Positions 1 through 12,149 of a stretch of 64,000 nucleotides of DNA are shown piece by piece. Source of the DNA: Sambucus nigra. Its lineage: Eukaryota > Streptophyta > Magnoliopsida > Dipsacales > Adoxaceae. Within the stretch, counting starts at the first letter, position 1. Each line of letters begins with the position of its first letter. Below the pieces are notes generated by a model. That model worked only from the letters and a program-made list of their open reading frames with translations. It searched no databases and was not told where the DNA came from. Position numbers and translations under genes: made by a program. The stretch lies in NCBI GenBank assembly GCA_949130495.1, contig OX422208.1, forward strand, positions 395,706,561-395,770,560, read 5' to 3'.

Positions 1-1414
1 TGATTCTCAAAGGGCATTGAACACCCTTTCCAACGGTATGCCCCATGCGCAATTCGGACTTATGGATAGAATTTTTTGATCATTTTTTGAAAAATCTTCA
101 TGAGGTTGCCAAATAGCAAACTGATTTCTTTTGCCTAACGGCAGTGTGTCTGAGGATGTCCGCGGATAAGAAGGATAAGGATAGTATCGATCAACACCCC
201 TTTAACCATATATAAATAGATCATAAGCCCACTTGAAATGTACCCCATAAACATCCCTCTTAGTGATCTAAAAAATACTCCTCCAAAGTCAGCGTGATTT
301 CTGTATTGAAATCTTTCCTCCATTTCAATTTGCATCCCTTTCACACCCAATTTAGAAAAAATGCTTCCCCTCTCCTCCTACAAGATCCATCCACTTGCAA
401 GGGCAAACTTTTCAATAATCAAGATCAATCTTCAAATCTCTGAAGAATGTCTAAACATTCTTCTCTCTTTTTAATTTGCTTATTTTCGCATTAGTTATCT
501 TGTCCTGACTTTAGCATTTCATCATTGTTAGTCCACACATATTAATAATCTCAATCATTAAAAGTAGTATTGAACATAACATTTTTTCTATAAAAAAAAC
601 CAAAAACAAGAAAAAGAGGGTTTTACTCATAAATTCTAAACGGAATTCCTCATCACATTTTCTCAAATCAAAACAGCCTTTCCTACACACACACATCTTA
701 ATAAAATCCCAGATCGTATTTATAGGATAAACCCCACCCTCATATAGGATGCGAACTACATGGACTTTGATACCTTTTTAGGCCATGTAGGCGTCTCAGG
801 TTATAACCTAAGACTCGAGTCCTCCTTGCATATTTTTATTCATAAATTATTTCTATATATTATATTCGTAACTCTTATTCGCACTTTATCTAACACATAT
901 CATCGTTTCACCATAACGATCGATATCCATATAAGCTCACATGTGATGTTTTTAATTATTATTTCACGAACACTCCTATGGATGATCTCATTCCACCTTT
1001 CTCCACGACGAGACCTGAGAAATTACATTATCCATTTATATATACACGCGCACACACTTCACGGAGTTTTTTCAAGGAGAATAATAACACAAGCCCATGA
1101 GAGACTGAATGGGAGGGATGGGTGCCTACCTCCTTCCCATTTCGTAACTTAGTCCCCGAACCTTTGAACTAATTAGTTTCTCAAGCATCAGTATGTCTTT
1201 GATGCCATTCTCTCGATGACGCAACATTTCTTTTGCCTGTTTTTTGCAAAACAAGCTGGCGACTCTATCTCTTTACATCACCCCACATCGATGACGGTTG
1301 AAATGCTCCTCCTAGAAAGGGTGCAAGACCTTCTTCTTCCCTCAATCCGACCGTACGCGTGATCACCGAAGCCCCCGAGGAAGGAAAGGGGAGGAAAACA
1401 AAGGGATGTCCACA
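1..1414 (+). repeat. 5' LTR of Tat copy A, right-hand part
   Basis: This is homologous throughout to 45.84-47.23 kb and 49.15-50.46 kb. It ends in CCACA at 1410-1414, one base before the primer site, and matches the CCACA end of the LTR at 47221-47225. About 950 bp of the LTR (by comparison with 44859-47225) lie left of the window. It holds the TATA box and the downstream transcribed part. The short ORFs here are not conserved between LTR copies and are not genes. Confidence 0.8.
209..216 (+). promoter_or_regulatory. LTR TATA box, copy A
   Basis: TATATAAA lies at the position of the TATATAA boxes of the other two LTRs (46079-46085 and 49376-49382), about 1.2 kb before the LTR end. It is the expected core promoter for the retrotransposon RNA. 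Confidence 0.55.
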
Positions 1415-1415
1415 G

Positions 1416-1435
1416 TGGCAACTTTGCTGGGGAAT
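1416..1435 (+). promoter_or_regulatory. Primer binding site, tRNA-Arg-like, copy A
   Basis: TGGCAACTTTGCTGGGG begins one base after the LTR. It resembles the TGGCGACTCCACTGGGG complement of the 3' end of plant tRNA-Arg, the primer of Ogre/Tat elements, with several mismatches. Copy B has the corresponding site at 50462. The tRNA assignment is from memory of the tRNA sequence. Confidence 0.6.
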
Positions 1436-3007
1436 TTTTATCATTAGAGGGATAGACTTTGTTTGCATGTGTGTTGTCATTTTTTGCAAGTGTGCTTATG
1501 CACCTATCGGTATGTACCCTTTCTCCTCTATTTATTTCTTATATATATTTATCTCTTGCTTATATCACCTATCACTCACTTTTCATTTTAACTCACCTTT
1601 CATCATCACTCACTTGTAAATATCTTCCATGTACACCTCACACTACTTACACTTATATGTAGGATCACTTACATCCACATGTTTCACACACCAGTTAGAA
1701 TATCATGCTTAGGTTTCACTATCACACATCTCCACTTATCACACTTGTATATATCCATGCTCACTTTCACTTATCACACACCACTTAGAGAATCCATGTT
1801 TAGGTTCACTACCATAAACTCACTTGTAGATATACACACTCACACGTATCCATGCTTACTTAGTGTAATATTCATGCTCCGTGCTAGATTTACTTTTTAT
1901 TCTTCCATACTAGTATAATTCTAGTCATAAAAGACTCTCTCCATAATTTACTAATCAAGAATCATGCATTTTTCATACTACATCACCAAGAGCATGGCTA
2001 TTGACCAAAATTTTATACTATACTGGAGGGTCACTTTGCGATTGGCGCTGGTTTGGCAGGTCGTAGTTAGCCGAAGCAATATGACTCTCACCTTTCATTG
2101 GCCTAGTACCTTAGACGTATATCTAACGGTTCCCCCCATCATACTACTTGACCGAACTCACGACGAGAGGTATGTAAAGGGGAACTCATTCACGTACATC
2201 GAGTATATCAAATTCACTCTCACACATACTGTCCCCATGAGGTATATAGTGATGAAACCCATGTACACTCAGGTATATCAAATGGCTTGTCAACACATAC
2301 CTATTTCCCTCAAAATCAAGGAGTATATTGTGCAAGTCATGCAAAATGGGGAATATTTCCACTAACCCAACAACTGCATAAACCTCATATAGGTGTCAGA
2401 CCTAAGGCACTCATGTTTAGTTTGCCTGTTAGTACATGAAACTCTGTCAAAATTTTGGGTCGGCATGCCGTCCAAAATTTTCCTCGATTTCGTCTTTTTT
2501 CTAAACAGGACCCTATCCTTTAGCCTGGAAACAAGCCAAACCTTATCTTACTTATTTTTCAAACCCCATATTTCCTAGGCTCGGGATCTGTTCGACATTT
2601 CTTTTTGCATCTAGGAAAACCTAATAAAAGCTAAAATATAAACATAAAATAACCATGATCACACTCTTCTCTCATTTTTTCTCCTCTTTACCAAAAATAC
2701 CAAAAACATTTCTCCTTGTGTCCAAAATTGTCAAAACATCTTTTCCTCATTTTCATCAGAATACCAAAAAACATTTTCCCTCCTTTTACCAAAAATTTTA
2801 AAAACATTTTCCTCTTCTTAGACAAAAATAATTCGTCTTTCTCTTTTTCAAAAATAAATTTGAATCCTTTTCCTTCTCAGGTCGATCGCATACTCGATTC
2901 TTGGTCTAGCTCCTTATTGGCTTCGGTCTTACGTCAAACTGCCTCGAAGCTCCATCAGTTCCCCCAAAACCTCATCCATGTCCAAAATCCACCTTCACCA
3001 GTTCTTC
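1436..3007 (+). other. Tat copy A leader between primer site and gag
   Basis: This is 1.6 kb without a supported gene, alignable with 50482-52053 of copy B. Its last part (about 2680-2870) is a degenerate tandem repeat of roughly 30 bp around 'accaaaaacattttcc'. A pyrimidine-rich stretch ending in CAG precedes gag (about 2870-2880) and would fit a splice acceptor, but no transcript evidence is available. Confidence 0.5.
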
Positions 3008-4680
3008 ATGGAAAATATCGATTAAGCATCGAACGTACAACCTGATTTGATGGTAGTCCTAGTCCAGCTCAGTGCCAAGATTGACAACCTTCAAACCGAA
3101 GTTAAAGTGAAAATGAATCTCAGTTCTTAAAGAACCCAAGGTTTTCATTCCTCATGCCATGGGTCTGCCCGCGCACGAGCCTATTTGGGTCCCAAAAGAA
3201 TATCAGCATGCTCCACGTGCTCCGCCTGCTAGGGCCACTGCCAACTCAACTCCCTATGCCAAATCTTGCCCAACCAGGGGCTAACTTATCGGTACCCGTT
3301 GATCCCAAAGAGGAAGAACTGCATAAGGTCAAGGAAGACATCAATCTGCTGTTGAAGAAGTTTGACCAAGTTAATAAATCTAGTAATTATATGGACTACA
3401 CTAACATGTTTCCCTACCCTAAAGGAAGATTGTCGAAGAAATTCAAGATGCTAGTCACGGAGAAGTTCAGGGGCAGCGGGCCCCCAATTGTTCACCTTCG
3501 TAGATATCATCGAGCCATGACTCTCCTTGGTGCCTCGAAAGATAAAATGGCCCAAATGTTCCAATAGACTTTGAAGAATAAATCTCTCCATTGATTTTTA
3601 TCCGTCGAGGAATCCAAAATCCGTAGTTGGGAGGATGTTTCTCAGGAATTCACATCACAGTAAAAGTACAACGAAGAACTAGAGGTTATACACCGTGATC
3701 TAGATCTTCTCAAGCAAAACCCTGGAGAAACTGTTAGCAGCTTCATAGCAAGGTGGAGAGAGAAAGATGCCACCATGACTAATCGGCCCTCCAAAGAAGA
3801 ACAATTCAGCATAGTGAAGAAGAATTTTCTTCCCCATATCAAAGAAACTATGGGAGGACAATATTACCCACACTTTTGAGATCTCCAGAAAGCGGGTGTG
3901 GAGATTGAATAAAGTGTTACCGAGACTGAACCCGAGCCAAAGAAAGTTATGAGAAGCCTACCAATGTCACAGTCTCAACCATCAACAATATCTCTCTGCG
4001 CGCTACCTATTAAGCACCAGAAAGTTGTCCTAATCCTTTCAGAATAGAATACACTAAGATCCATGCTCACCTCTCTAAAGCTTACCAAACCTTGTTAAGT
4101 CGAAACCTCATCAAACCTCAGGACCCTTATCCATTACCAAACCCACTTCCTAAAAATTTCAAAATTGATGCCCATTGTTATTTCCACCAGTCTTCTGGCC
4201 ATACTACTGATGACCGCTTCCATCTCCGAAAGGAAATCCAAGGTCTAACTGCCCGAGGTATTATGTCCCCACTAGCCAATACTAAACCCAACACCACTTA
4301 CAACCCATACTAATTCCATCTTCCTAGAAATGGACTCAAAATTCGACCCATCTATCCAAATTATTCCCAATAAATCACCCATCATACCCATATTTTCACC
4401 CAACCGCTCAAAGTTTGCCCATATCTTCTCCTATACCCCACCTGCTTCCTTGAATGAGATCTATCACTCCTTACGAGGACTTGTATTATCATACGTACCC
4501 AGTCCGAGGGAAGAGATACGAGGTTGCTGGCTGTTCAGAACCAACTTTTGGAATTTGGGCTGAAATTACCCACTAAAATGACCATCGACTGTCAGAAGTT
4601 CAACATCCCGTTCATGGAAGCCCGAAAGTGGGCTCGAGAGACAGATAATTGGATGGTACCCATTGATGAAATTATCTTGG
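3008..4680 (+). pseudogene. gag of Tat copy A, 5' part
   Basis: The start at 3008 (MENID) matches copy B's gag start at 52054 (MENTD), but the fifth codon is already a stop. The best open stretch is 3154-3567, ending in the gag core with GSGPPIVHLRRYHRAM. A degenerate zinc-knuckle region (CYFHQSSGH) lies at 4092-4313, with the last Cys replaced by Arg. Known role of the family: capsid and nucleocapsid of the virus-like particle. The frame is broken many times and is cut at 4680 by the copia-like insertion. It continues at about 10031. Confidence 0.75.
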
Positions 4681-4885
4681 TGTTGGAATGCAACGACCCC
4701 TAATTTTAAAAAACTTTCAATATCAATTTTCTTTTAAATGCGGGATAAAGATGGTTCAACACAACAATTTAATTTTCCAAATTGTTTGATTTTCTTTTCT
4801 TAAAAAGATGAAAAATTAAATGAAACACAAATTTTAATTTCTAAACGCAAAATTAAAATTAAACCTAAATAAGTCAATTATGATG

Positions 4886-4886
<1 letters not shown>

Positions 4887-4930
<44 letters not shown>
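4887..4930. repeat. (AC)n microsatellite
   Basis: 22 AC units inside the LTR. The paired LTR carries only about six at the same place (near 8613-8627), so the run has changed length since insertion. Confidence 0.95.
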
Positions 4931-4933
<3 letters not shown>

Positions 4934-6079
4934 AAATTCATTTAAACCAAATTAATTTAACCCAAGTCCTAGAAATTTGCCTAACATTAAATAATTCAAT
5001 TTGCAAATTAGGCCAAACCAAATTTTATCAAATTACATTATTTAGACTTAAATTAAATTAAGTTAAATATTACCCAAATATTAAACATGCACCAAATTAA
5101 ACAAGAGGAGTGAATTAAACCATATTTTATCTTTTAATCCTAAGCATGCATTCTAGGTGATTTGCAAGATAAAATAAATTCACAACCACTACGTCGCGAT
5201 GTACGAGGAAAAACCCACAACGAGAAAAAACCTCGGACGACCCTAGCCTTAAGTCCACTAAGTATGGTTTTATGATTACAAGACAAATGACTTACACAAC
5301 TCGACTTGACCCCGTCCAATCCCCTAACGCGTCTTCTTGTAACTACATCCACCTAGTCGATAATCTCAAAATCCATCGGAACCTTGGATTCCACCAATGA
5401 GGCTTATGATCTCCGTCAACCCGCACTCGAAGCCTTTCTCTGAGTGGGAACGTCACAGCAACAAACAAGTCTTCTTCTTTGTGGGATTAGAAGCAAACCC
5501 AAACAACTCTTTGATAGGTAGAGTAGAACCCGGTGCCAAACAAACTCCAAGCAAGATATATATATGAAAGATACTTGGATAAACAAACTATGTATTGGGT
5601 GTAGAAACCTTGATTTTGTTCTTAGGATTAAATCATGTTAACAAAAATCAAGGGGACTTTTCTTTGGAAGAATTTACTCTCAAAATACTCTAAGTGAAGA
5701 AAAGGTTATGAGAAAGTTTCATAAAAAATGTTGCTCCCGCACTAGTTAAGTATGTCAACAAGTTAGTGGGAAAAAGGTAGTGGGAACATGGAGAAAACTG
5801 CCAATAATGGCCAAAATATTTTCCCGCCGAAAATCTCGTTCGAACGAGATTTTCGTTCGAACGAAGTCTCGTTTGAACAACCCTTCTAACGAAGTTCCAG
5901 AGGCCAATTGGTAAAAGTTGTTGGCAAACTCGTTTGAACGAAAATATCGAACGAAATCGCAGAAAGTTCATAATTCAATTTTAAGCCTAAAACTTTATTA
6001 AAAGTTCTAAAATTAACCTTCTGAAAATAAAACTGCATTTTAAAATAAAATTACACCCAATAAAAAATTGTTCCAAGCT

Positions 6080-6081
<2 letters not shown>

Positions 6082-6116
<35 letters not shown>
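6082..6116. repeat. (TA)n microsatellite
   Basis: About 17 TA units near the element-sense start of the LTR. The paired LTR has only a few (9787-9798). Confidence 0.95.
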
Positions 6117-6119
<3 letters not shown>

Positions 6120-6344
6120 ATGCATTCATACCTTATGAGAGATTGGAACTAAGTTGATGACGTGAAACGAGGAACACGTAAATCGACAATGATGTTCTCT
6201 TGATAAGTAGGCTGCAACGTCTTCAACTTTAACATGTCATCGGCTTGAAGGATACAGAAGAACACTATCCTATGACTCAAACGTTTTTATCCAGAATTGA
6301 GCCAACACTACATTAAGACACAATTGGAGACTTGTGTCCTTACA

Positions 6345-8408
6345 AATCTCCCTCTTTGTCTATTCCGGGACAAAAACCAAAACAAAATCCTAAAGGGCCG
6401 TCAAGCTCTACTAGACTCAAACATCCCACCCAAACTTGACTCAAGACCTAAGGATCAATAGCTTTGCCGATGGAAGGTTGCCGCTAAATAGAATTCCTGC
6501 ACACTTAAGCAAAATATTAAACGCATAGGGAATATCAAGAATATTAAATGCATGTAAAGTAAATACTCCCCCTAAATTAATTCTCCTTTACCAACTAGGA
6601 TCAACCTAAGAAGATAGCGCTCTCCCCCCTAAGTTAAATATCCTAAACTAAGATATTATTATAGTAGGATTAGATACCATTTATCCCCCTATCATTCTCC
6701 CCCTTTTTGTTCAGGAATAGACAAAGGTGAGAGAATTAATAAAATGCTCATTTCTCCCCCAAGATAATTAAGTACATGAATCTCCCTAAAAACATCACAA
6801 GGGACATATATATGGGAAAACAAGTAGAGCGAAGATGCATAAAGTGTTAAAGACATGAAAGCATATGGGCAACAAATAGACAATAACTAATCCAAACAAG
6901 AATAATGGATGCTAACTATGAAGCGAAAAAAAATGATATCAATTTGAAACATAAGAAATTAGGCATGTTGTATCAAACAAAATTTTGCAACAAGTTAGGT
7001 ACCAATTATGAATTAATTCACAGGTCGACTAGCTAAAAGGGAAAAGACTCAAAATAAAACATAATATCATATATATGTATACACAATAGATATAAAAAAA
7101 TATACAAGCACACATGTATAGATATAAACTCACAAATGACACAAAATAAATTAACATGAGTTTTCCACACTCTTATAGCATAAATGTCTCATATGGAAAC
7201 GGAAGTGAAGGGGTGTGAACAAGATACCAATGAATTAAAACCCAATCACTTAAAACATGTTCACGAAGTTCTCATTTGATTGCAAAATTTTATCACATTT
7301 AGATATAGCCTCATATGACAATATAAATTGAACTCATTGAACAAACAAACACAATGCATACAAGCCTAACATGTTGATGATTCTACAAACCAATAGAGTC
7401 ATGACATTGAAAGCGCAACTAGGATAAATGGACACTGTGCAAACCGTTGATATACCATCCAAACTCCCTTAAAATAAGCATATTAATTTTTGAATGACTA
7501 TATCAAACTAAAATAGGCCTTGTTAAATTATTTTTCTTTTAATCCCATTTTATTTTAGGCCTTTGGACCACGTATTTCTTTTAGGTCCAAGCAAATGGTG
7601 GCTTACTTGCAAAGGTTGATATTTCCTTTCGGAGCCCTTCCCTGTGCACATTTATATATATCATTTTTATATCTCACACAAATATCACGTGCAACGAATT
7701 TTAACATGCACTAGTCCTCCTGGGTCACATAATACGTATATGACTAGATTGGTAGGAGAACACCTCACAAAACCCAAATATAAATGTGAAGTTAAAATTT
7801 CAAGTGAGCTCGTGCATGTGTGAATTGAGGCATATAAAAATAGAATCCATCATAGAACCACAAAATCCAACTACTGCATGTAAGCATGGTAAAGAATTTT
7901 TTAAGGATTGACAATCTTAACCAAAAGTTCTAGCCACATGGGAGCAAAAAAAAAGGGATTCAAACACAAGTATATGCCACACAAAGTGTGTCAAACTAAA
8001 ATACACAAAAAAAATCCTTTTGAGTTTTTGAAATTTTTAACCAAAAATAAAAATATTTACTCAAAAGACAAACAAAAAGACATTTGTTTTTTCATTGAGC
8101 CTAAATTACTAAAAGGTAAAACACAAATGATAAACAAAAATCATAATTCTAGCATGAGATATGTGATAAAGCAATGTCTAGAAAATGATAAACAAGCATA
8201 CAATTAGCCTGATAATATAGCATGATGCATAAACGCTAAAGTATGCAAACATGCAAGCAATTACTCATATGATATAGCAAGAGAGGAGTCACGTACAAGC
8301 ATGCTTGAACCATCGAAAAAAATATATTGAAAAAGGCATATTTTCCATTTTACAAACTCAAAAAGGATTTTAAACGCAATAATTTAGTGATCCCGCTCTG
8401 ATACCACT
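6345..8408 (-). other. Internal region of the non-autonomous element, no coding capacity
   Basis: 2.06 kb of AT-rich sequence. The 99-codon frame at 7908-8207 is Lys-rich and low in complexity and is on the wrong strand for the element. On the minus strand there are repeated purine blocks of the 'aaagggggagaa' kind (near 6610-6765), as found downstream of pol in some copia lineages. This suggests a deleted derivative of a coding copia element. The primer site is at 8395-8406. Confidence 0.6.
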
Positions 8409-10025
8409 TGTTGGAATGAAAGGACTCCCAATTTTAAAAAACTTTCAATATAAATTTCCTTTTAAATGCGGAATAAAGATGGTTCAACACAACAATTTAA
8501 TTTTCCAAATTGTTTGATTTTCTTTTCTTAAAAAGTTGAAAAATTAAATTAAACACAAATTTTAATTTCTAAACGTAAAATTAAAATTAAACCTAAATAA
8601 GTCAATTATGATGAACACACACACACATGTGAAATTCACTTAAACCAAATTAATTTAACCCAAGTCCTAGAAATTTTCCTAACATTAAATAATTCAATTT
8701 GCAAATTAGGGCAAACCAAATTTGATCAAATTACATTATTTAGACTTGAATTAAATTAAGTTAAACATTACCCAAATATTAAACATGCACCAAATTAAAC
8801 AAGAGGAGTGAATTAAACCATATTTTATCTCTTAATCCTAAGCATGCATTCTAGGTGATTTGCAAGATAAAATAAATTCACAACCACTATGCCGCGATAT
8901 ACGAGGAAAAACCCACAATGGGAAAAAACCTCGGACGATCCTAGCCTTAAGTACACTAAGTATAATTTTATGATTACAAGACAAATGACTTACACAACTC
9001 AACTTGACTCCGTCCAAGCCCCTAACGCGTCTTCTTGTAACTACCTCCACCTAGTAGACAATCCCAAAATCCACCGGAACCTTGGATTCCACCAATGAGG
9101 CTTATGGTCTCCGTCAACCCGCACTCGAAGCCTTTCTCCGAGTGGGAACGCCACAACAACAAATACGTTTTCTTCTTTATGGGATGTAGAAGCAAACCCA
9201 AACAACTCTTTGATGGGTAGAGTAGAACCCGATGCCAAACAAACTCCAAGCAAGATATATATATGAGAGATACTTGGATAAACAAACTATGTATTGGTGT
9301 AGAAACCTTGATTTTGTTCTTAGGATTAAATCATGTTAACAAAAATCAAGGGGAATTTTTCTTTGGAAGAAGTTACTCTCAAAACACTCTAAGTGAAGAA
9401 AAGGTTATGAAAAAGTCTCATAAAAATGTTGCTCCCGCACTAGTTAAATCTGTCAAAAATTTAGTGGGAAAAAGGTAGTGGGAACATGGAGAAAACTGCC
9501 AAAATATTTTCCTGCCGAAAATCTCGTTCGAACAAAGTCTCGTTCGAACGACCCTTCTAACTAAGTTTCATAGGCCAATTGGGAAAAGTCGTTAGTAAAC
9601 TCGTTCGAATGACATTCTTGTTCGAAAGGCAAACCTGTTCGAACGACAATATCGAACGAAATCCCAGAAAGTTCATAATTCAATTTTAAGCCCAAAACTT
9701 TATTAAAAGTTCTAAAATTGACCTTCTGAAAACAAAACTTCATTTTAAAATAAAATTACACCCAATAAAAAATTGTTCCAAGCTCCTATATATATATGTA
9801 ATGCATTCATACCTTAGGAGAGATTGTAACTAAGTTGATGACGTGAAACGAGGCACTTGTAAATCGACGATGATGTTCTCTTGATAAGTAGGCCCCAACG
9901 TCTTCAACTTTAACATGTTATAGGCTTGAAGGATACACAAGAACACTATCCTATGACTCAAATGTTTTTGTCCAAAATTGAGCCAACACTACATTAAGAC
10001 TCAATCGGAGACTTGTGTCCTTACA
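8409..10025 (-). repeat. 5' LTR of the non-autonomous element
   Basis: This is the right copy and the 5' LTR in element orientation, next to the primer site. It is near-identical by eye to 4681-6344, with microsatellite length changes and an extra piece containing two further TTCGAA sites near 9600-9650. The 70-codon frames seen in both LTRs at equivalent places (5140-5352 and 8838-9050, minus) are conserved only because the LTRs are duplicates. Confidence 0.85.
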
Positions 10026-10030
10026 CTTGA

Positions 10031-11183
10031 ACAATGTAGTAGAGATTATGGAAGACATGCTCCCATAGATCGATGAAATTTGTAGCGTTTTTTATCTACT
10101 CAATGCTTTAAAGCTTCAAGGGTGATCGGTCCCTTCTCTCTCACACCCCCCGTTGAGTGGGAGGATTTATATAAAGAAGTCGTTGAGGTCATGGAATTCA
10201 TTGACTTCTTTTGGTAGGAAAGCATCGTCACCGCCGAATGGGGGGATGAATTTGATAGCTGTGATAATGAATCGAGTCAGGAAATGGTCAGTCCAGTAGT
10301 AATCATGTGCGGGATGATCTCTTTTGATGACCTATTGAGGGATATCATTAAAGTTTTCGTACAACCAGAAATAGATGAAAAAATAGGGTTTTCGTTCTTC
10401 CCCGCCTCCGTAAACCATATGACCAGATCATGGAGACACTACCAAGATCTGAATCCTCAGCCATCAAGGACAGACAAGAGAAAGGAAGTTACTGAAGAAC
10501 TTCCCATGCCGGAGATGACCATCGAAGAAAGCAAGATCCTCGACCAACTCAAGAAACATGAATCCTATATTAACTTGTGGGGACTCTTCATGTCTTCCTA
10601 ATCACATCGAAACACTCTCATAAAGTTTCTCACTGGGCCCACTGTTCCTCCTTCCACCACTCCATAAGAAACCATGAACCTGGTTTGATCTTTAACCACC
10701 ACTAAGCTCATGTCATCCTTCGAAGAAGAAATTTTAAAGATTGGCCCAGCTCACAACTATGCCCTCAACATCTTTGTTGCAGTAATGGGGAAGACTGTCC
10801 CGCTCTCACTTATCGGTTATGGATTCACCCTCATTGTTTGCCCACTGAGAACCTTAAATTTCTTTAGATTGAAAGTAAGCAACCTGACACCTACTTCCAT
10901 CATAGTGTGTGCCTATGACAACACCCGTTGAGAGGTGATGAGATCCATAATTCTCATAATAGGGGATGAACCTATCAATCTCATTACTAAGTTTCAAGTT
11001 ATTGACACACCAGCATTCTTCAATCTGCTACTTGGTCGATCATGGATTGATATCATTCAAGGTGTATCCTCCTCCCTTCATCAAAAGTTAAAATTCTTCT
11101 CCAAGGGGAAAGTCATTACCATTTTAGGCGACGATGACAGTACTGAAAATGCTAGCACCAACAATTCGGTACTAGAAATATAA
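10031..11183 (+). pseudogene. gag end and protease of Tat copy A
   Basis: Coding sequence resumes directly after the insertion. 10284-10601 is the gag-protease linker. 10710-10931 and 10935-11183 together form the Ogre-type aspartic protease, recognisable by VCPLRTL, the AYDNTR strand and LLGRSWI...SSLHQKLKF. One TGA at 10932-10934 separates the two halves in the same frame. At the active site, where the family has an Asp-containing LIDxGS-like loop, this copy reads LIGYGF, so the catalytic Asp is lost and the enzyme would be dead even without the stop. Confidence 0.75.
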
Positions 11184-12149
11184 CATGGGATGAATGAAAT
11201 GTTTCTTTTTGGCTTCAGAGTTGATCCTTTTCCCTTTCCAATAGGGGATAGTTTCAAATACCGAGTTTTTAAAAGCACAAACCTCACGGTAATGTCAATG
11301 TGATAAGGATGTTCAAGAATATGCACTTTATTCCTGGACTGGGGTGACATCAACAAGGTATACAGGAACCCATAGTTTTAAAAAAACCTTGACCCCATGT
11401 GACCTTAGAAGAACTCAGAATGCTCCGACAACCACAGTTAAGGAGAAGTTTAGAAGAGGCCAATACTGTTTCGAGGGATTCTCTAAATGGGATATTTATC
11501 AAAGAGTGTGACGGCTTACCCTTTTGTGGATTTCCTAAACCATTGTATGATCATATGGATAATAAGATGAATCCAGGAATGGAAGTCGAAGACTAACAAC
11601 ATCAAATGCAACCTTTCACTCAAAACGCCGTAGCCATTACTGAGGTTTCCGAGGGAAGTGACTATGAAGACTTATTTAATTTGTAGACACTAGGATTAAC
11701 ACGTTGTATGATCCATTCAGGCAGTACATCATCGGACTTGTCCACTCTGATCATGGCCACTGATGCGCCTCTCCTCAATAAGAATGTTATACCAGTCCCA
11801 CCTGCTGAGATCCAACCCAACGTAGCTGTTTACCCTATCTCTTAATCTATTATTGTTCCTCCTTTTTGTGATAATAATGTAATAGAGACCTCTTTTAATG
11901 AGGTTATCAACGCTATTTTTATCGAAAGTGAAATAAACAAAGATTTTGAGTATCTTGCTATGCCTTACATTAATTGTCTTGATTCTAATCAAACTCTTAA
12001 TGATGATGATTTTACAAATGAATAATTCTTAACTGATCTTAATAAGGTTAATAATAAATAACATAACCCCGTTCAAATTAATTAGGATGAAACTGTTGTT
12101 ATTAATCTCTATTCTAGTAGGCAATAATGCGAGTTTCGGATAGGGTCTA
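11184..12149 (+). pseudogene. Linker between protease and RT, Tat copy A
   Basis: This is alignable with 54909-55947 of copy B, where the frame is better preserved. It contains the FGFRVDPFPFP block and a remnant of the G-patch-like GLGLGKHQQG segment seen in copy B. Then comes an Asp/Glu/Asn-rich stretch (about 11880-12060) with several stops. In Ogre elements an intron lies between protease and RT; I see no clear donor and acceptor pair here. Confidence 0.6.

Larger units (their letters stand above)
4681..6344 (-). repeat. 3' LTR of the non-autonomous element
   Basis: This is the left copy and the 3' LTR in the element's own orientation. It starts TGTTGGAATG and ends CTTACA on the + strand. 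It differs from the right copy mainly by a longer AC run (4887-4930) and a longer TA run (6082-6116). A cluster of TTCGAA palindromes sits near 5833-5945. Confidence 0.85.
4681..10025 (-). mobile_element. Non-autonomous copia-like LTR retrotransposon
   Basis: Two direct repeats of 1664 and 1617 bp, both TGTTGGAATG...CCTTACA, flank 2064 bp. Read on the minus strand, the LTR at 8409-10025 is followed after two bases by TGGTATCAGAGC (8395-8406), the initiator-Met primer site of copia elements. A purine tract AAAGAGGGAGATT precedes the other LTR (about 6345-6357). The flanks CTTGG (4676-4680) and CTTGA (10026-10030) are a 5-bp target duplication with one mismatch. The internal region shows no gag, protease, RT or integrase, so it depends on proteins supplied in trans. 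It interrupts gag of Tat copy A. Copy B has the uninterrupted site near 53780. Confidence 0.85.

Noticed and set aside
760..1152. 130-codon frame in the Tat LTR
   Set aside because: It is not conserved in the corresponding parts of the LTRs at 46.6-47.0 and 49.8-50.2 kb, where stops and indels break it.
7908..8207. 99-codon Lys-rich frame
   Set aside because: Low-complexity AT-rich sequence on the strand opposite to the element, with no domain.
8395..8406. Possible tRNA fragment (GCTCTGATACCA)
   Set aside because: It is the complement of the retroelement primer binding site. No tRNA fold surrounds it.
8838..9050. 70-codon minus frame conserved with 5140-5352
   Set aside because: The two are paired LTRs of one element, so conservation reflects duplication at insertion, not selection.
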